NCBI RefSeq assembly: GCF_017893965.1
Contig: NZ_CP054142.1
Span: 1 to 64,000, forward strand
Direction of reading: 5' to 3'
Length of the DNA: 64,000 nt
Source: Treponema parvum
GTDB taxonomy: Bacteria > Spirochaetota > Spirochaetia > Treponematales > Treponemataceae
Positions 1 to 9,719 of the stretch are shown here, in pieces. Made by a program: the position numbers and the translations under genes. Each line of letters opens with the position of its first letter. Within the stretch, counting starts at the first letter, position 1. A model generated the notes under the pieces. It ran no database searches and was not told where the DNA came from. It was given only the letters and a program-made list of their open reading frames with translations.

Positions 1-1422
1 ATGGGAGAACATAATTACAAAGATGTTTGGACATACGCTTTAAATCAAATTCACGAAGAATATAAAAAAGCCGGAAAAGAAACGGATTTTAAACTTTGGT
101 ACAACATGAAATATGAAGAAGACACTATTTCAACCATAACCGTTTCCGTCGCTTCGGAATTTCTATGGCAATCGATGGTATCTAAAGGAAACGTTCAAAG
201 AATAACGGATAAAATTAAAGATCTTACCGGCCAAAAAAACATTTCGTTAAAACATTTTGTAAACAACGAATCCGTTTTTTCGGAAAGCCGAAAAGACTCT
301 CCTGTTGAAGCGCAGGCCGACAAAAAGCAAAACGGCTCTCAAAACTCTTTGTCAAATCATACCTACGTTAAAACTGAAGTTAAACGACATCCTCAGCTTT
401 ATCCCAATTACACATTTGAAACCTTTATTCCGGGAAGCAACAGCGACTACGCTTACAACGCTTCCATAGCCGCAGCCAAAAATCCGGGAAAAACTTATAA
501 TCCCATATTGCTGTACGGCGGAGTCGGCCTGGGAAAAACGCATCTTATGGAAGCCATAGGAAATTATATATATCGGGAAAAGGGCGATAAATTTAAAATC
601 TGTTACGTTCCTGCAGAGACGTTCACAAACGAATTCACCACCGCAATAGGAAATAAGACGATAGACAAATTCAAATCCAAATACAGAAACCTTGACGTTC
701 TGCTTTTGGACGACATTCATTTTTTGCAGGGAAAAACTCAAACTCAGGAAGAGCTTTTTCACACGTTTAACGCTTTGCACGACAGCAGCTCGCAAATGGT
801 ATTCACGTGCGACAGGCCTGTAACAGAACTTAAAGACATGACCGACAGACTGCGTTCAAGGTTTTCCAACGGTCTTGTAGTCGATCTTCAGCCGCCGGAT
901 TTTGAAACCCGCTATGCAATACTTTTGAAAAAACTTGAAATTCTTCAAAAAAAGATTCCCGAAGAAGTGGTTTCATACATAGCAAAAAACGTAGTTACAA
1001 ACGTACGCGATCTTGAATCGGCTTTAACGAAGATGATAGGATATTCGGAGCTTATAAACAAAAATCTTACGATAGAAATTGCGCAAGAACAACTGAGAGA
1101 CACTTTCAGCTCTCCAATGTCCGGAACGATAACGATAGACACCGTTCAAAAAATAGTGGCCGATCATTTTAACATTTCCATTTCGGACATTAAAAGTAAA
1201 AAACGCGACAAAAAATTCGTATTTCCAAGGCAGATATCCTTATACATAGCAAGAGAACTGACCGAATACTCATTTCCCGAACTTGGAAACGAATTCGGAG
1301 GAAGGGATCACACGACGGCGATGCATTCGTATGAAAAGATTGAAAATATGCTCAAGACGGATTCTTCTTTAAATTCGCTGGTTCAAATGCTCATGAGGCA
1401 GGTAAAAGATTATAAAAAATAA
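1..1422 (+). CDS. dnaA: Chromosomal replication initiator protein DnaA
   Basis: Binds DnaA boxes at oriC and melts the origin to start replication. The 473-residue protein has normal family length. An N-terminal interaction domain is followed by the AAA+ core with Walker A GGVGLGKTH (about residues 173-181), Walker B LLLDDIHFLQ (about 233-242) and the C-terminal helix-turn-helix signature GGRDHTTAMHSYEKI (about 437-451) that reads the DnaA box. The ATG is the first base of the window, so its own promoter is not visible. The AT-rich candidate origin and dnaN follow directly, the common bacterial arrangement. Identification rests on clear motifs plus context. Confidence 0.98.
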   Translation: MGEHNYKDVWTYALNQIHEEYKKAGKETDFKLWYNMKYEEDTISTITVSVASEFLWQSMVSKGNVQRITDKIKDLTGQKNISLKHFVNNESVFSESRKDSPVEAQADKKQNGSQNSLSNHTYVKTEVKRHPQLYPNYTFETFIPGSNSDYAYNASIAAAKNPGKTYNPILLYGGVGLGKTHLMEAIGNYIYREKGDKFKICYVPAETFTNEFTTAIGNKTIDKFKSKYRNLDVLLLDDIHFLQGKTQTQEELFHTFNALHDSSSQMVFTCDRPVTELKDMTDRLRSRFSNGLVVDLQPPDFETRYAILLKKLEILQKKIPEEVVSYIAKNVVTNVRDLESALTKMIGYSELINKNLTIEIAQEQLRDTFSSPMSGTITIDTVQKIVADHFNISISDIKSKKRDKKFVFPRQISLYIARELTEYSFPELGNEFGGRDHTTAMHSYEKIENMLKTDSSLNSLVQMLMRQVKDYKK

Positions 1423-1737
1423 ATACAAAATTGTGTATAATGTGATAATATTATGTTGATACCTTATTGATATATATTAAAAATGTTGATAAGTGCATAA
1501 ACTGTTAATTGAAATAACAAACTTATCCAAGTTTTATTTTATTAAAGCATATACGGTTACGGCACTTTTACACATAATAACAGGCCTTATTACTATTATT
1601 ATTAAATTTAAAAATATAATAATATATAATGTCTGATGACAAATCTAAATTGTGCGCAAAAAAACGCACTGCTTACATTTGATCGAAAATTTCGATTTTC
1701 GACCGAGCGCAAGTTTAAAATTTAATAGGAGAAAAAA
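1423..1737. other. oriC: Putative replication origin (oriC) between dnaA and dnaN
   Basis: This 315-base gene-free stretch holds DnaA-box-like 9-mers: TTATACACA on the minus strand (1432-1440) and TTTTACACA (1566-1574), both fitting TTWTNCACA, plus one-mismatch TTATCAACA on the minus strand (1484-1492) and a weaker TTATCCAAG (1523-1531). A very AT-rich run (about 1580-1630) looks like an unwinding element. Further right lie a short inverted repeat GTGCG/CGCAC (about 1653-1668) and a hairpin in the dnaN leader. The location next to dnaA supports an origin; function is inferred. Confidence 0.75.
1683..1702 (+). repeat. Perfect hairpin in the dnaN 5' leader
   Basis: TCGAAAAT, a TTCG loop, then ATTTTCGA: an 8-bp perfect stem 36 bases before the dnaN start codon. 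In RNA the loop would be UUCG. It could be a terminator/attenuator relic, a protein site at the origin, or a member of a small palindromic family (compare 63170-63200, which also pairs CGAAAA with TTTTCG). No T-run follows. Confidence 0.5.
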
Positions 1738-2838
1738 ATGAAATTTTCTTTTGACAGAGATTCGATGATAAAAGAAATTGCAATTGCTCAAGAAATAATA
1801 ACGAACAAAAGTCCAATATCCATTCTTTCAAATATTCTGTTAGAAGCAAGTAAGAATACCTTGACGATAAAAGCTTCCGACACGTCGGTAAATTTTATAA
1901 CGCATATTCCGGTAAACGTTGAAGAAGAAGGATCCACCACTATATATTGCGATAAATTTATGAGCATATTGTCTTCTTTGCCGCAGGGAGAAATAGAATT
2001 CGAACAGGAAGACATAAAGGTTACGATACGGCCTGTTTCTAAAAAGATAAAATTTCAGCTTAAAAGCATAGCCGGAGATAAATTTCCTGAAATTGCATCT
2101 ACCGGAGAAACGTTCTTTGAAGTTTCTGCAAAGGATTTTAAAGAGATGATTTCTCAAACTATCTTTTCGGTTTCAGAAGACGGCAACAGATACTTTATGA
2201 CGGGTGTCTTTTTTACGAAAAAAGAAGAAAACCTTGTTATGGTGGCGACCGACGGAAGAAGACTTTCCTATATAGAAAAGGACGTAACGAATCCCGTGCC
2301 TGATTTTCCTTCTTCAATCGTACCTGTAAAAATTCTTAACTGCGTTTTGAAAAACGCCTCGGATGAAGGTAATATACTTGTTTCCGTTATAGATAAAATG
2401 ATTTTTATAAAGTTCGGAAATTACGAATTTTCTTCGCTACTTTTGGACGGGCAATTTCCGAATTATCAGCGCGTAATTCCGGAAAAGCAATCGTTTCACT
2501 TTAAGGTATACAAAAACGATTTGGAAGAAGCTTTAAAACGAACGGCTCTCATGATTGACAAAAAGATATGCAGACTTTTGTTTAAAATAAGCCCCGGAGT
2601 TTTAAAACTCATATCTCCCGAATCGGATATAGGTACGGCCGACGAAGAAATTCCGTGCGAATACGCGGGTAACGAAATAACGTTGGCTTTGAATTACCGC
2701 TATATAGGCGATCCTTTAAAAGTGATCAAAACCGACAAAGTTGTATTTGAATTCACCGAAGTTATGAAAGCCATAACTTTAAGATCCGATCCTGCGGCAG
2801 ATTATTTTCATATAATCATGCCGATGAATTTTGAATAA
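1738..2838 (+). CDS. dnaN: DNA polymerase III beta subunit (sliding clamp)
   Basis: The ring-shaped processivity factor that tethers the replicative polymerase to DNA. The 366-residue protein starts MKFSFDRDSMIKEIAIAQEI and carries the three repeated clamp folds, including the conserved VATDGRRLSY segment (about residues 170-179) in the middle domain, and ends with the typical MPMNF region. The start has an ideal ribosome site, AATAGGAG, 7 bases ahead of the ATG. Its stop codon overlaps the recF start, so the two are translationally coupled. Confidence 0.98.
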   Translation: MKFSFDRDSMIKEIAIAQEIITNKSPISILSNILLEASKNTLTIKASDTSVNFITHIPVNVEEEGSTTIYCDKFMSILSSLPQGEIEFEQEDIKVTIRPVSKKIKFQLKSIAGDKFPEIASTGETFFEVSAKDFKEMISQTIFSVSEDGNRYFMTGVFFTKKEENLVMVATDGRRLSYIEKDVTNPVPDFPSSIVPVKILNCVLKNASDEGNILVSVIDKMIFIKFGNYEFSSLLLDGQFPNYQRVIPEKQSFHFKVYKNDLEEALKRTALMIDKKICRLLFKISPGVLKLISPESDIGTADEEIPCEYAGNEITLALNYRYIGDPLKVIKTDKVVFEFTEVMKAITLRSDPAADYFHIIMPMNFE

Positions 2839-3947
2839 TGCCTTTTTTGAATATTTCGCTTTATAACTTCAGGAATTTGAGCAACAAGACTACCGACCTT
2901 TTTTCAAAAGAAGTTTATTTTGTAGGCGAAAACGGACAGGGAAAAAGCAATCTTCTTGAAGCCTTGTATTTTTCTTCTTACGGAAATTCTTTCAGAACGA
3001 ACAACGAACATGAGATCGTAAAAGAAGGAGAAGAAAATTTCAGCATAAAATCTTTTTTTCGCACAGAAACCGATACCACGCAGACTATAAGCGTGATTTT
3101 TGAAAACGGTAAAAAGAAAATAGAAAAAAACGGAAAAAAAATACAGGACAGAAAAGAACTTATAAACACAATTCCGTGCGTACTGTTTTGTCACGACGAC
3201 CTTGCTTTTGCGACGGGAGAACCTGAGCGAAGAAGATTTTTTATAGACCAGTCCTTGTCGATGTACGATATTCTTTATTTAGACTTGCTGAGAAAATATA
3301 AAAAAATTTTAAAAAGCAGAAATTCCGTTTTAAAAAGTCACGAATATGAAATGCTGCCAGTCTACAACGAACAGCTTGCGGAAAACGGCTTAATTATGCA
3401 AAAAAAAAGAAAGGATATGATTTTCCAATTCAATCAAATTTTCGGAAAACTATATGAAGACATAGCGGGCATAGAAGGAATTTCCATCTTTTACGAACCT
3501 TCATGGAAGGAAGTGAAAGACGGCGAAGAAAAACATTTTCCTCTAAAAGATGAGATACTTTATCTTTTAAAGACAAAAGAAGACAACGATAAAATGGCGG
3601 AGACTACCCTTTACGGCCCGCATCGCGATAAAATTTACTTTATAAAAGACAAAAAGCCGTTTATTCCTTCAGCGTCGACGGGACAAAGAAGATTGATAGC
3701 GCTCATATTAAGGATAGCGCAAGCGGTGTTTTACACTAAGGTTACGGGAAAAAAGCCCGTCCTGCTCATGGATGACGTTATGCTTGAACTGGATCCCGAA
3801 AAAAGAAAGAAGGTTACCTCGTCTTTGCCGGAATACGATCAAATGTTTTGCACGTTTTTGCCTGGGGAACCGTACGAAAGATATATGAGAAGCGGCACTA
3901 AAGTTTATTTTGTGAAAAACGGAGAATTAAGTGAACGGCAATTTTAA
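2838..3947 (+). CDS. recF: DNA replication and repair protein RecF
   Basis: An SMC-like ATPase that loads RecA at single-strand gaps with RecO/RecR. The 369-residue protein has the short N-terminal LNISLYNFRNL strand, Walker A GENGQGKSNLLEAL (about 31-44), the ABC-type signature STGQRRLIALILRIA (about 280-294) and Walker B VLLMDDVMLELD (about 307-318). It overlaps dnaN by one base and the next gene by 17 bases, giving a tight dnaN-recF-DUF721 operon. Confidence 0.96.
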   Translation: MPFLNISLYNFRNLSNKTTDLFSKEVYFVGENGQGKSNLLEALYFSSYGNSFRTNNEHEIVKEGEENFSIKSFFRTETDTTQTISVIFENGKKKIEKNGKKIQDRKELINTIPCVLFCHDDLAFATGEPERRRFFIDQSLSMYDILYLDLLRKYKKILKSRNSVLKSHEYEMLPVYNEQLAENGLIMQKKRKDMIFQFNQIFGKLYEDIAGIEGISIFYEPSWKEVKDGEEKHFPLKDEILYLLKTKEDNDKMAETTLYGPHRDKIYFIKDKKPFIPSASTGQRRLIALILRIAQAVFYTKVTGKKPVLLMDDVMLELDPEKRKKVTSSLPEYDQMFCTFLPGEPYERYMRSGTKVYFVKNGELSERQF

Positions 3948-4476
3948 AGGGCAGGTTATAAATTGCGGCGATATGATAATGGACGTGTTTTCCTCTATCG
4001 ATAAAGAGAAGTACAAAGAAAAAGAAGACGTTACTGAAGCGTGGAAAACGATAACGAAATCCGTAAAAAAAGGAAATTCGCAAGAAAATTTGGGTGAAAA
4101 ATTATATTCCCACAGCTCTTTGGTGGAAATAAAAAACGGAATTTTATTGGTAGAAACGGATCACCCTGCATACATTCAGTTATTCCGAATGTATGAAAGA
4201 TATATTTTAAAAGGGTTAAAGCAGCAGGTTCCCCAATTGGATATAAGAGCCTTATCTTTCAGGCTTAAAGGCAGCGCGGCCGTCTTATCCGAGAAGGAAA
4301 ATAAAAAAGAATATGAAGAAAAAGTGCGAATAGAAAAAGAATTTGAAAGGGAAGAAAAGGTTTTAAAAGACGTATATAAAGACAAAAAGATAAACGAAAA
4401 TAAAGAAATTCCCTTGGAAATCATAGAATCGTTCAATAGAATAAAAAAGACTATGTTGACCAAGAGAGACGATTAA
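3931..4476 (+). CDS. DUF721 / DciA-like protein
   Basis: A 181-residue protein in the position where many bacteria keep a DUF721 gene, downstream of recF. The family includes DciA, a loader of the DnaB helicase in bacteria lacking DnaC. The GDMIMDVFSSI start, a W-x-x-I core (about residue 37) and the strand-rich SLVEIKNGILLVETDHPAYIQ segment match the family. The remaining C-terminal third is highly charged (many Glu/Lys), probably a helix. The GTG start is preferred because GGAG lies 6 bases upstream; an in-frame ATG at 3973 would remove the conserved Gly-Asp. Helicase loading is inferred from the family. Confidence 0.75.
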   Translation: MNGNFKGQVINCGDMIMDVFSSIDKEKYKEKEDVTEAWKTITKSVKKGNSQENLGEKLYSHSSLVEIKNGILLVETDHPAYIQLFRMYERYILKGLKQQVPQLDIRALSFRLKGSAAVLSEKENKKEYEEKVRIEKEFEREEKVLKDVYKDKKINENKEIPLEIIESFNRIKKTMLTKRDD

Positions 4477-4547
4477 TGTTATATTTTTTAACACTGCATT
4501 GAACATTGGAGCCTCACAGGTTCTTTAAATAAGGAGACGCGTTCACC

Positions 4548-4703
4548 ATGTTACGGACATATCAACCAAGCAAAGTTAAACGCAATAGAAAATTCGGTTT
4601 TCGTGCAAGAATGGCGACCCGCGGAGGCAGACTTGTTCTTGCCCGCAGACGTGCAAAGGGTCGTGCAAAATTAACGATTTCGGACGAAAAAAAACCTTAC
4701 TGA
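4548..4703 (+). CDS. rpmH: Ribosomal protein bL34
   Basis: A 51-residue very basic protein, [20 protein letters not shown], with the family hallmark RxxRGxxxLxxRRxKGRxxL. It is a component of the large ribosomal subunit. The usual length is 44-46 residues; here a short acidic tail SDEKKPY extends the C-terminus. AAGGAG lies about 12 bases ahead of the ATG. rpmH-rnpA-yidD-yidC-jag is a widespread conserved string. Confidence 0.97.
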   Translation: MLRTYQPSKVKRNRKFGFRARMATRGGRLVLARRRAKGRAKLTISDEKKPY

Positions 4704-4719
4704 TTTTGACAAATTAGGG

Positions 4720-5082
4720 ATGGAAGCAGACTTGCTTTTGCCGGGACGATTTTATAGAAGTGAAAGAATAAAAAGTTCCGATGAAATTAGGAATCTGTTT
4801 AAAAACGGGGAAAGAGTAAGCGTTTCGGGCGCAAAGTTATTTTTTTTGCCTAACAATCTTAAAATAAACAGAATTGCATTTACTCTTTCCCGGCATTACG
4901 GTTCGGCCGTAAAACGAAATAGATCAAAACGATACAGCCGTGAAGTTTACAGGTCTTTTAAAACATATCTTAACGCAGGATACGATCTGTTGTTGCTTGT
5001 ATATCCGGGAAACGATTCGTTCGGCATGCGGTATGTTCAATTCAGTTTGTTATGTGATAAAGCAGGATTATTAAAAAAATGA
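4720..5082 (+). CDS. rnpA: Ribonuclease P protein component
   Basis: The protein subunit that helps the RNase P RNA trim the 5' ends of pre-tRNAs. The 120-residue protein contains the basic RNR-type signature [12 protein letters not shown] (about residues 67-78) and an N-terminal half with the expected lysine/arginine-rich strands. It lies 16 bases after rpmH, and its last four bases overlap yidD, which is the typical coupling. No strong ribosome site is visible before the ATG, so translation may depend on rpmH. Confidence 0.95.
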   Translation: MEADLLLPGRFYRSERIKSSDEIRNLFKNGERVSVSGAKLFFLPNNLKINRIAFTLSRHYGSAVKRNRSKRYSREVYRSFKTYLNAGYDLLLLVYPGNDSFGMRYVQFSLLCDKAGLLKK

Positions 5083-5300
5083 AGAATTTTTTTATCAAAT
5101 TTTTCTGTTTGCTTATCCGAATATATCAAGTCTGCATTTCTCCGTTATTTCCCAGATGCTGCAGGTTTTATCCTACCTGTTCGAATTACGCTATGGAAGC
5201 GATAAAAAAACACGGTTCGGTAAAGGGAATATATTTGTCTTTTAAACGCATTATTAGGTGTAACCCTTTTTGCAGCGGCGGTTATGATCCTGTTCCTTAA
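5079..5300 (+). CDS. yidD: Membrane protein insertion efficiency factor YidD
   Basis: A small (73-residue) membrane-associated protein that aids YidC-dependent insertion. It shows the family signature [19 protein letters not shown] (about residues 26-44) and the closing [14 protein letters not shown]. It overlaps rnpA by four bases and precedes yidC by 23 bases. Confidence 0.96.
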   Translation: MKNFFIKFFCLLIRIYQVCISPLFPRCCRFYPTCSNYAMEAIKKHGSVKGIYLSFKRIIRCNPFCSGGYDPVP

Positions 5301-5323
5301 AAATTTGTTTGGAGTTTGATTTT

Positions 5324-7144
5324 ATGGAAAAGAATACGATTTTAGCTATAGTGCTTTCCACCCTCGTTTTAGTCGGATTTATGTTTTTTCAGACAAGGTT
5401 TTTTCCTGCAAAAAATGCGCCGGAAAATACTTCTAACGCCGGAAGCGTTCAAGCTGCCGCACCGGAACAGGTAAACGAAGCGGTAAAACCTTCCGCTCAG
5501 GTGGCGGTTGTTTCGGAACCTGAAAAGTCGGATGAAATTCTTACGGAAGAAAATTTTACCGTAACGACGGACAAGGTAAGAGTCGTTTTTACAAACCGCG
5601 GCGGCGATATAGTAAGCTATGAACTGCTGGATCACCTTGACAGAGACACGGGCAAGGGAGTTGAACTTTCGGACAACGTTTCCAATACGAACAGAATGTG
5701 CGCTTTGGCTTTCGGTTCCGCTTCCAATCCTATAATAAACGACATATTTTTTTCAAAAAGGATAGACGATAACACCATAGGTTTTTTTAAGACTTTTAAC
5801 ATTAAAAACTCCGATAATACCGACAATGTTTTTACGATAGCAAAAACCTATACGTTTAAAAACGGAGAATACGCTTTTAAGCTCGACGTAACGGTAGACG
5901 GCGACACAGGTTCGAACGGATTGAATTTCGGCGGAGCTTCTTATACGATCCGCACTTCTCCGCAGCTTGGGCCGCACTTTAACAGAAAAACCGACAGGTA
6001 TGAATCGCGCCAATTTATCGCATATAACGGCGATAAATCGAAAAGAATCGTTCTTTCGGACAAGCAATTCAAAGAATACGATAAGGGAAACCTGTCTTGG
6101 GTAGGAATAGGCGGAAAATACTTTGTAGGACTGATCATTCCGGAAAACAAATCGATCGTAAAAAGCGCTTATTATTCGTCTTTGATGGAGATAAACGATT
6201 ATGCCAACGCGCAGGCTTTGTTAGTGCGCGACGCGTTTAACGGCGGAAAGGTCAACGACACTTATTATCTGTATTTCGGACCCAGGAATGAAAAAGATCT
6301 GCACAAGTACAATGCACCTGAAAACAACGCTTGGAATCTTAAGGGACAAAACTTAGGCGAGAGTCTTCAGTCAAGCGGATTTCTTTCATGGCTTGAAGCG
6401 GCTTTAAAATGGATGATGGAAATGATATACAAGGTTGTTCCGAACTGGGGAGTTTCCATCATAATACTTACTATTTTCCTTAAGATGATAATGTTCCCGC
6501 TCACTAAAAAGAGCTCTATGGGAACCCTTAAAATGCAGAAACTGCAGCCGGAATTGCAGGCCATACAGGCGAAATACAAAGATAATCCGCAAAAATTGCA
6601 GGCCGAAACGGCAAAGGTATACAAGGCCGCCGGATATAATCCCGTTTCCGGATGTTTGCCCATGGTTTTTATGTTCGTGATTTTGTTTGCGATGTTCAAC
6701 CTTTTCAATAATTATTTTGAATTCCGCGGAGCCATGTTCATTCCCGGCTGGATACCGGATCTTTCCGTCGGAGACAGTATTTATACGTTTAAATTTACGA
6801 TACCGTTTATAGGAAACGAGCTTAGACTTTTGCCCATAATTTACGTGGTTTCTCAGCTTTTGTTCGGAAAAATCACTCAGAACGGCGGAACTATGACGGG
6901 TTCGTCCGCAGCTCAGATGAAGATAATGATGTACGGAATGCCATTGTTTTTCTTCTTTATTTTCTATAATGCGCCGTCCGGGCTTTTGCTTTACTGGACT
7001 GTTTCCAATTTTGTACAGCTCATTCAACAGCTTGTGATTAACGGTATCATGAACAAGAAAAAAGCCGCGCTTGCGGCGAACGGAAAGACGGCCGTAAACG
7101 GAAGGTCTTCCAATATAAAACAGTTTCCTAAAAATAAACGATAG
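5324..7144 (+). CDS. yidC: Membrane protein insertase YidC
   Basis: Inserts and folds inner-membrane proteins, alone or with SecYEG. The 606-residue protein has an N-terminal membrane anchor (about residues 5-22), a large periplasmic beta-sandwich (about 75-330) as in Gram-negative YidC, then the conserved insertase core starting near WLEAALKWMMEMIYKVVPNWG with several membrane segments and a basic tail. The ATG at 5324 is chosen because GGAG sits 9 bases upstream; a TTG at 5309 would place that site inside the gene. Next comes jag, a frequent YidC partner. Confidence 0.97.
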   Translation: MEKNTILAIVLSTLVLVGFMFFQTRFFPAKNAPENTSNAGSVQAAAPEQVNEAVKPSAQVAVVSEPEKSDEILTEENFTVTTDKVRVVFTNRGGDIVSYELLDHLDRDTGKGVELSDNVSNTNRMCALAFGSASNPIINDIFFSKRIDDNTIGFFKTFNIKNSDNTDNVFTIAKTYTFKNGEYAFKLDVTVDGDTGSNGLNFGGASYTIRTSPQLGPHFNRKTDRYESRQFIAYNGDKSKRIVLSDKQFKEYDKGNLSWVGIGGKYFVGLIIPENKSIVKSAYYSSLMEINDYANAQALLVRDAFNGGKVNDTYYLYFGPRNEKDLHKYNAPENNAWNLKGQNLGESLQSSGFLSWLEAALKWMMEMIYKVVPNWGVSIIILTIFLKMIMFPLTKKSSMGTLKMQKLQPELQAIQAKYKDNPQKLQAETAKVYKAAGYNPVSGCLPMVFMFVILFAMFNLFNNYFEFRGAMFIPGWIPDLSVGDSIYTFKFTIPFIGNELRLLPIIYVVSQLLFGKITQNGGTMTGSSAAQMKIMMYGMPLFFFFIFYNAPSGLLLYWTVSNFVQLIQQLVINGIMNKKKAALAANGKTAVNGRSSNIKQFPKNKR

Positions 7145-7153
7145 AGGATATTT

Positions 7154-7843
7154 ATGATCTACGAATACGAAGCGAAAACCGAAAAAGAAGCCATAGAAAT
7201 GGCGGCAAACGAACTTGGCCTTGCGAGAGAGCAATTCGATGTGGAAATTCTTGAAACGCAAAAGAGCTCCATCTTTAAAAAAGGATTTGTGAAGATAAGA
7301 GTGCATACGGACAGCCCTGAAGTTGCGCCGGAATTTGACGGAAAAATACCCGCAAAAAAAACGTTTGCGGATCCGGTTCCTCAGGAAGGGTTTGAAAAAA
7401 AACTGACGGAATTTATTGAAACTTTGACCGAAAAAATGGGGTATAAGGTAAAAGTGAACGTCATGTTCCGTGAAGAGCGGAAGATAGGAATAAAACTCGA
7501 ATCTGACAATTCTTCGATTTTGATAGGCCGTAAAGGTAAAAACCTTGACGCTTTACAGCTGCTTGCAAATGTGTACGCGGGACGGTTGGGACATGAAGAT
7601 ACCAGAGTTGTCCTTGATACCGAAAATTATCGCATAAGAAGAGAAGAGCTCCTCGTGCGAATGGCGTATGTAACGGCCGATAAGGTGCGCTCGACGCACA
7701 GTTCCATTTTGCTCGAACCTATGAATCCTTTTGAACGCCGCCTTATTCATACTACTTTGAACGACATTCCAGATATTGAAACAAAAAGCGAAGGCGAGGG
7801 TTTATACAAGCAGGTAAGGGTTTTGTATAAGGGAGTGCGATAA
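7154..7843 (+). CDS. jag: RNA-binding protein Jag/KhpB
   Basis: A 229-residue RNA-binding protein with the three-part Jag architecture: Jag-N domain (about 1-50, YEYEAKTEKEAIEMAANELG), a KH domain with the IGRKGKNLDALQLLAN loop (about 118-135), and an R3H domain (about 165-229) with the RRLIHTTL core. In other bacteria KhpB works with KhpA on small RNA and mRNA regulation linked to cell division. AGAGG lies 6 bases before the ATG. It sits immediately after yidC, the classic order. Confidence 0.93.
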   Translation: MIYEYEAKTEKEAIEMAANELGLAREQFDVEILETQKSSIFKKGFVKIRVHTDSPEVAPEFDGKIPAKKTFADPVPQEGFEKKLTEFIETLTEKMGYKVKVNVMFREERKIGIKLESDNSSILIGRKGKNLDALQLLANVYAGRLGHEDTRVVLDTENYRIRREELLVRMAYVTADKVRSTHSSILLEPMNPFERRLIHTTLNDIPDIETKSEGEGLYKQVRVLYKGVR

Positions 7844-7844
7844 C

Positions 7845-8654
7845 ATGTTCGAACCGAAGAAAAAGACATTTTTGTTGCTTTCTTTTTCGGTTATTTTTTT
7901 TATGCCTACGCTTTATGCTCAAACTTACCTTATAGAGGATATTTTAGATGTAAAGCTCATAAAGGAATTGAAAGAAAAAGGAGAGGTCAAACACACTCTT
8001 GAAAAGGACGAAAAACAGTTAGCCCTTACGCCCGACACGCCTATTGCAAAAAAAGCGGCGGTCTTTCACGGAAATGAAAAAGACGAGGATCCTTCGTTTA
8101 TTTCCGAGTCCTTATATTTGGTAAAAAAATCGGATCTGATCGCTAAAAGCAAAAAAACCGATCCCGACGTATCGATAGACGAAGTTTCAAGGGTAGTCCG
8201 TTCCATCTCTAAAATGAAGGGAATGCTGTATTTTTCAAACAGCCGTCAGGAATGGGATGTTTTGTATTCGGAATCTTATATGATCGAAGATCCCGATTCC
8301 GATACGCCGATTCCCGATATGCTTGAAGGTTCCGCAGACGGATTAAAACTTTATTGTTTTCAGAACGAACACGCTTTCGGAGGCAGCAAGTATTCTTTAA
8401 CGTATAATCAAAGCGAAAGCGAAGTATCCGTGACGTTTCAGAATCTGGATCCGCTAAAGTACACATTCATTCGGGCCGTGAAAAAAGGAAATATGAATAT
8501 AAACGTGGTTGTTACCGACTGCGGAGAAAGTTTTTTGGTATACATGGTTATACAGGCGCGGATTTTGAGGTGGTCGGTTCTTGAAAAAAGAATGAATAAG
8601 TCTTTAAACGCCCGGCTCGATGCGATTTACAAGTGGTTTACGGAACAATTTTGA
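7845..8654 (+). CDS. Exported protein of unknown function
   Basis: I do not recognise a domain. The 269-residue product has a positively charged start (MFEPKKK), a hydrophobic stretch (about 9-24) and a likely signal peptidase I site after LYA (about residue 26), so it is probably periplasmic. The rest is a mixed soluble sequence with no cysteine cluster or repeats. The gene starts one base after jag and 15 bases before the immunophilin gene, which suggests one operon concerned with envelope protein biogenesis. An AGGGAG lies about 10 bases before the ATG. Confidence 0.7.
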   Translation: MFEPKKKTFLLLSFSVIFFMPTLYAQTYLIEDILDVKLIKELKEKGEVKHTLEKDEKQLALTPDTPIAKKAAVFHGNEKDEDPSFISESLYLVKKSDLIAKSKKTDPDVSIDEVSRVVRSISKMKGMLYFSNSRQEWDVLYSESYMIEDPDSDTPIPDMLEGSADGLKLYCFQNEHAFGGSKYSLTYNQSESEVSVTFQNLDPLKYTFIRAVKKGNMNINVVVTDCGESFLVYMVIQARILRWSVLEKRMNKSLNARLDAIYKWFTEQF

Positions 8655-8669
8655 TTTTTTGAGGTCTAT

Positions 8670-9713
8670 ATGAAAAGCGGAATAAAAAATAAAAAAATAT
8701 TATCGGCATTAATTTTGTTTTGTGCGGTTGTTATGAATTCTTATACAAAACCTACGGAGAAGAGCATGAAAGCTATAGAAGGAAAGAACGGTATTTTTGC
8801 AATTATGGAAACATCCAAAGGAGACATAGTTCTTGAATTGAATTATAAAAAAGCCCCTTTGACGGTTACGAATTTTGTCGGTCTTGCGGAAGGGACTTTA
8901 AACGCATCGAAGGAAAAACCGTTTTACGACGGACTTAAATTTCACAGAGTGATTCCTAATTTTATGATTCAAGGCGGCGACCCGCTTGGAAACGGTACGG
9001 GAGGCCCGGGCTATAAATTTGCCGATGAAATTGACGACGAATTGAAATTCACGGGGCCTGGAATTTTGGCGATGGCGAACGCCGGCGCAGGGACTAACGG
9101 AAGTCAGTTTTTTATCACACATGTGGAAACGCCCTGGCTTAACGGAAAACATACGATTTTCGGCCGGGTTCTTGAAGGACAGGACGTTGTAAACAGGATC
9201 CAAAAAGACGATAAAATTTTAAAAGTAAATATAATACGCCAGGGCGATGAAGCAAAAAAAATGACGGCCGGGCAAAAAGATTTTGACGATTTGGCGGAAA
9301 AAGCGCAAACGGCAGCCGCCAGAAAAAAAGAGGCCGCATTCGCCGAACAGATAAAAGTTATAGAAAAAGAATTTCCCGGTTACGAAAAAGATCCTAACGG
9401 AATTTATTACAAGATCGCCAAGGAAGGAAGCGGAAATAAAACCGGAAAAGGAAAAAACGTTTCGGTGGATTATAAGGGCTATTTGATTTCGGGAAAGGTT
9501 TTTGATCAGTCGAAGGGAAGAGAGCCGCTTTCTTTTAAAACCGCCGCCGGACAGATGATTCCGGGTTTTGATCTTATGGTACAGGATATGAAACTCGGCG
9601 AAAAGCGAACGATCGTAATTCCGCCCGGCCTTGCCTACGGCGAGCGCGGATATCCGGGCGTAATTCCCGAAAACGCATATTTGGCTTTCGATCTTGAACT
9701 GATAAAGAATTGA
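8670..9713 (+). CDS. Exported dual peptidyl-prolyl isomerase, cyclophilin-FKBP fusion
   Basis: Both unrelated prolyl isomerase families are joined in one 347-residue chain. After a signal sequence (about 8-26) comes a cyclophilin domain (about 40-195) with [25 protein letters not shown] and the [12 protein letters not shown] region, which keep the catalytic Arg and the Phe/Gln-Gly motif. A charged helical linker (about 195-240) leads to an FKBP domain (about 245-347) with [16 protein letters not shown] and the closing [10 protein letters not shown]. The protein probably assists folding in the periplasm next to YidC/Jag functions. The order (cyclophilin first) and both active-site motifs are visible; the cellular role is inferred. 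Confidence 0.92.
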   Translation: MKSGIKNKKILSALILFCAVVMNSYTKPTEKSMKAIEGKNGIFAIMETSKGDIVLELNYKKAPLTVTNFVGLAEGTLNASKEKPFYDGLKFHRVIPNFMIQGGDPLGNGTGGPGYKFADEIDDELKFTGPGILAMANAGAGTNGSQFFITHVETPWLNGKHTIFGRVLEGQDVVNRIQKDDKILKVNIIRQGDEAKKMTAGQKDFDDLAEKAQTAAARKKEAAFAEQIKVIEKEFPGYEKDPNGIYYKIAKEGSGNKTGKGKNVSVDYKGYLISGKVFDQSKGREPLSFKTAAGQMIPGFDLMVQDMKLGEKRTIVIPPGLAYGERGYPGVIPENAYLAFDLELIKN

Positions 9714-9719
9714 AAAGAT

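Noticed and set aside
6404..7306. 300-codon minus-strand open frame within yidC and jag
   Set aside because: Basic, histidine-rich composition typical of a complementary-strand shadow of a membrane protein gene.
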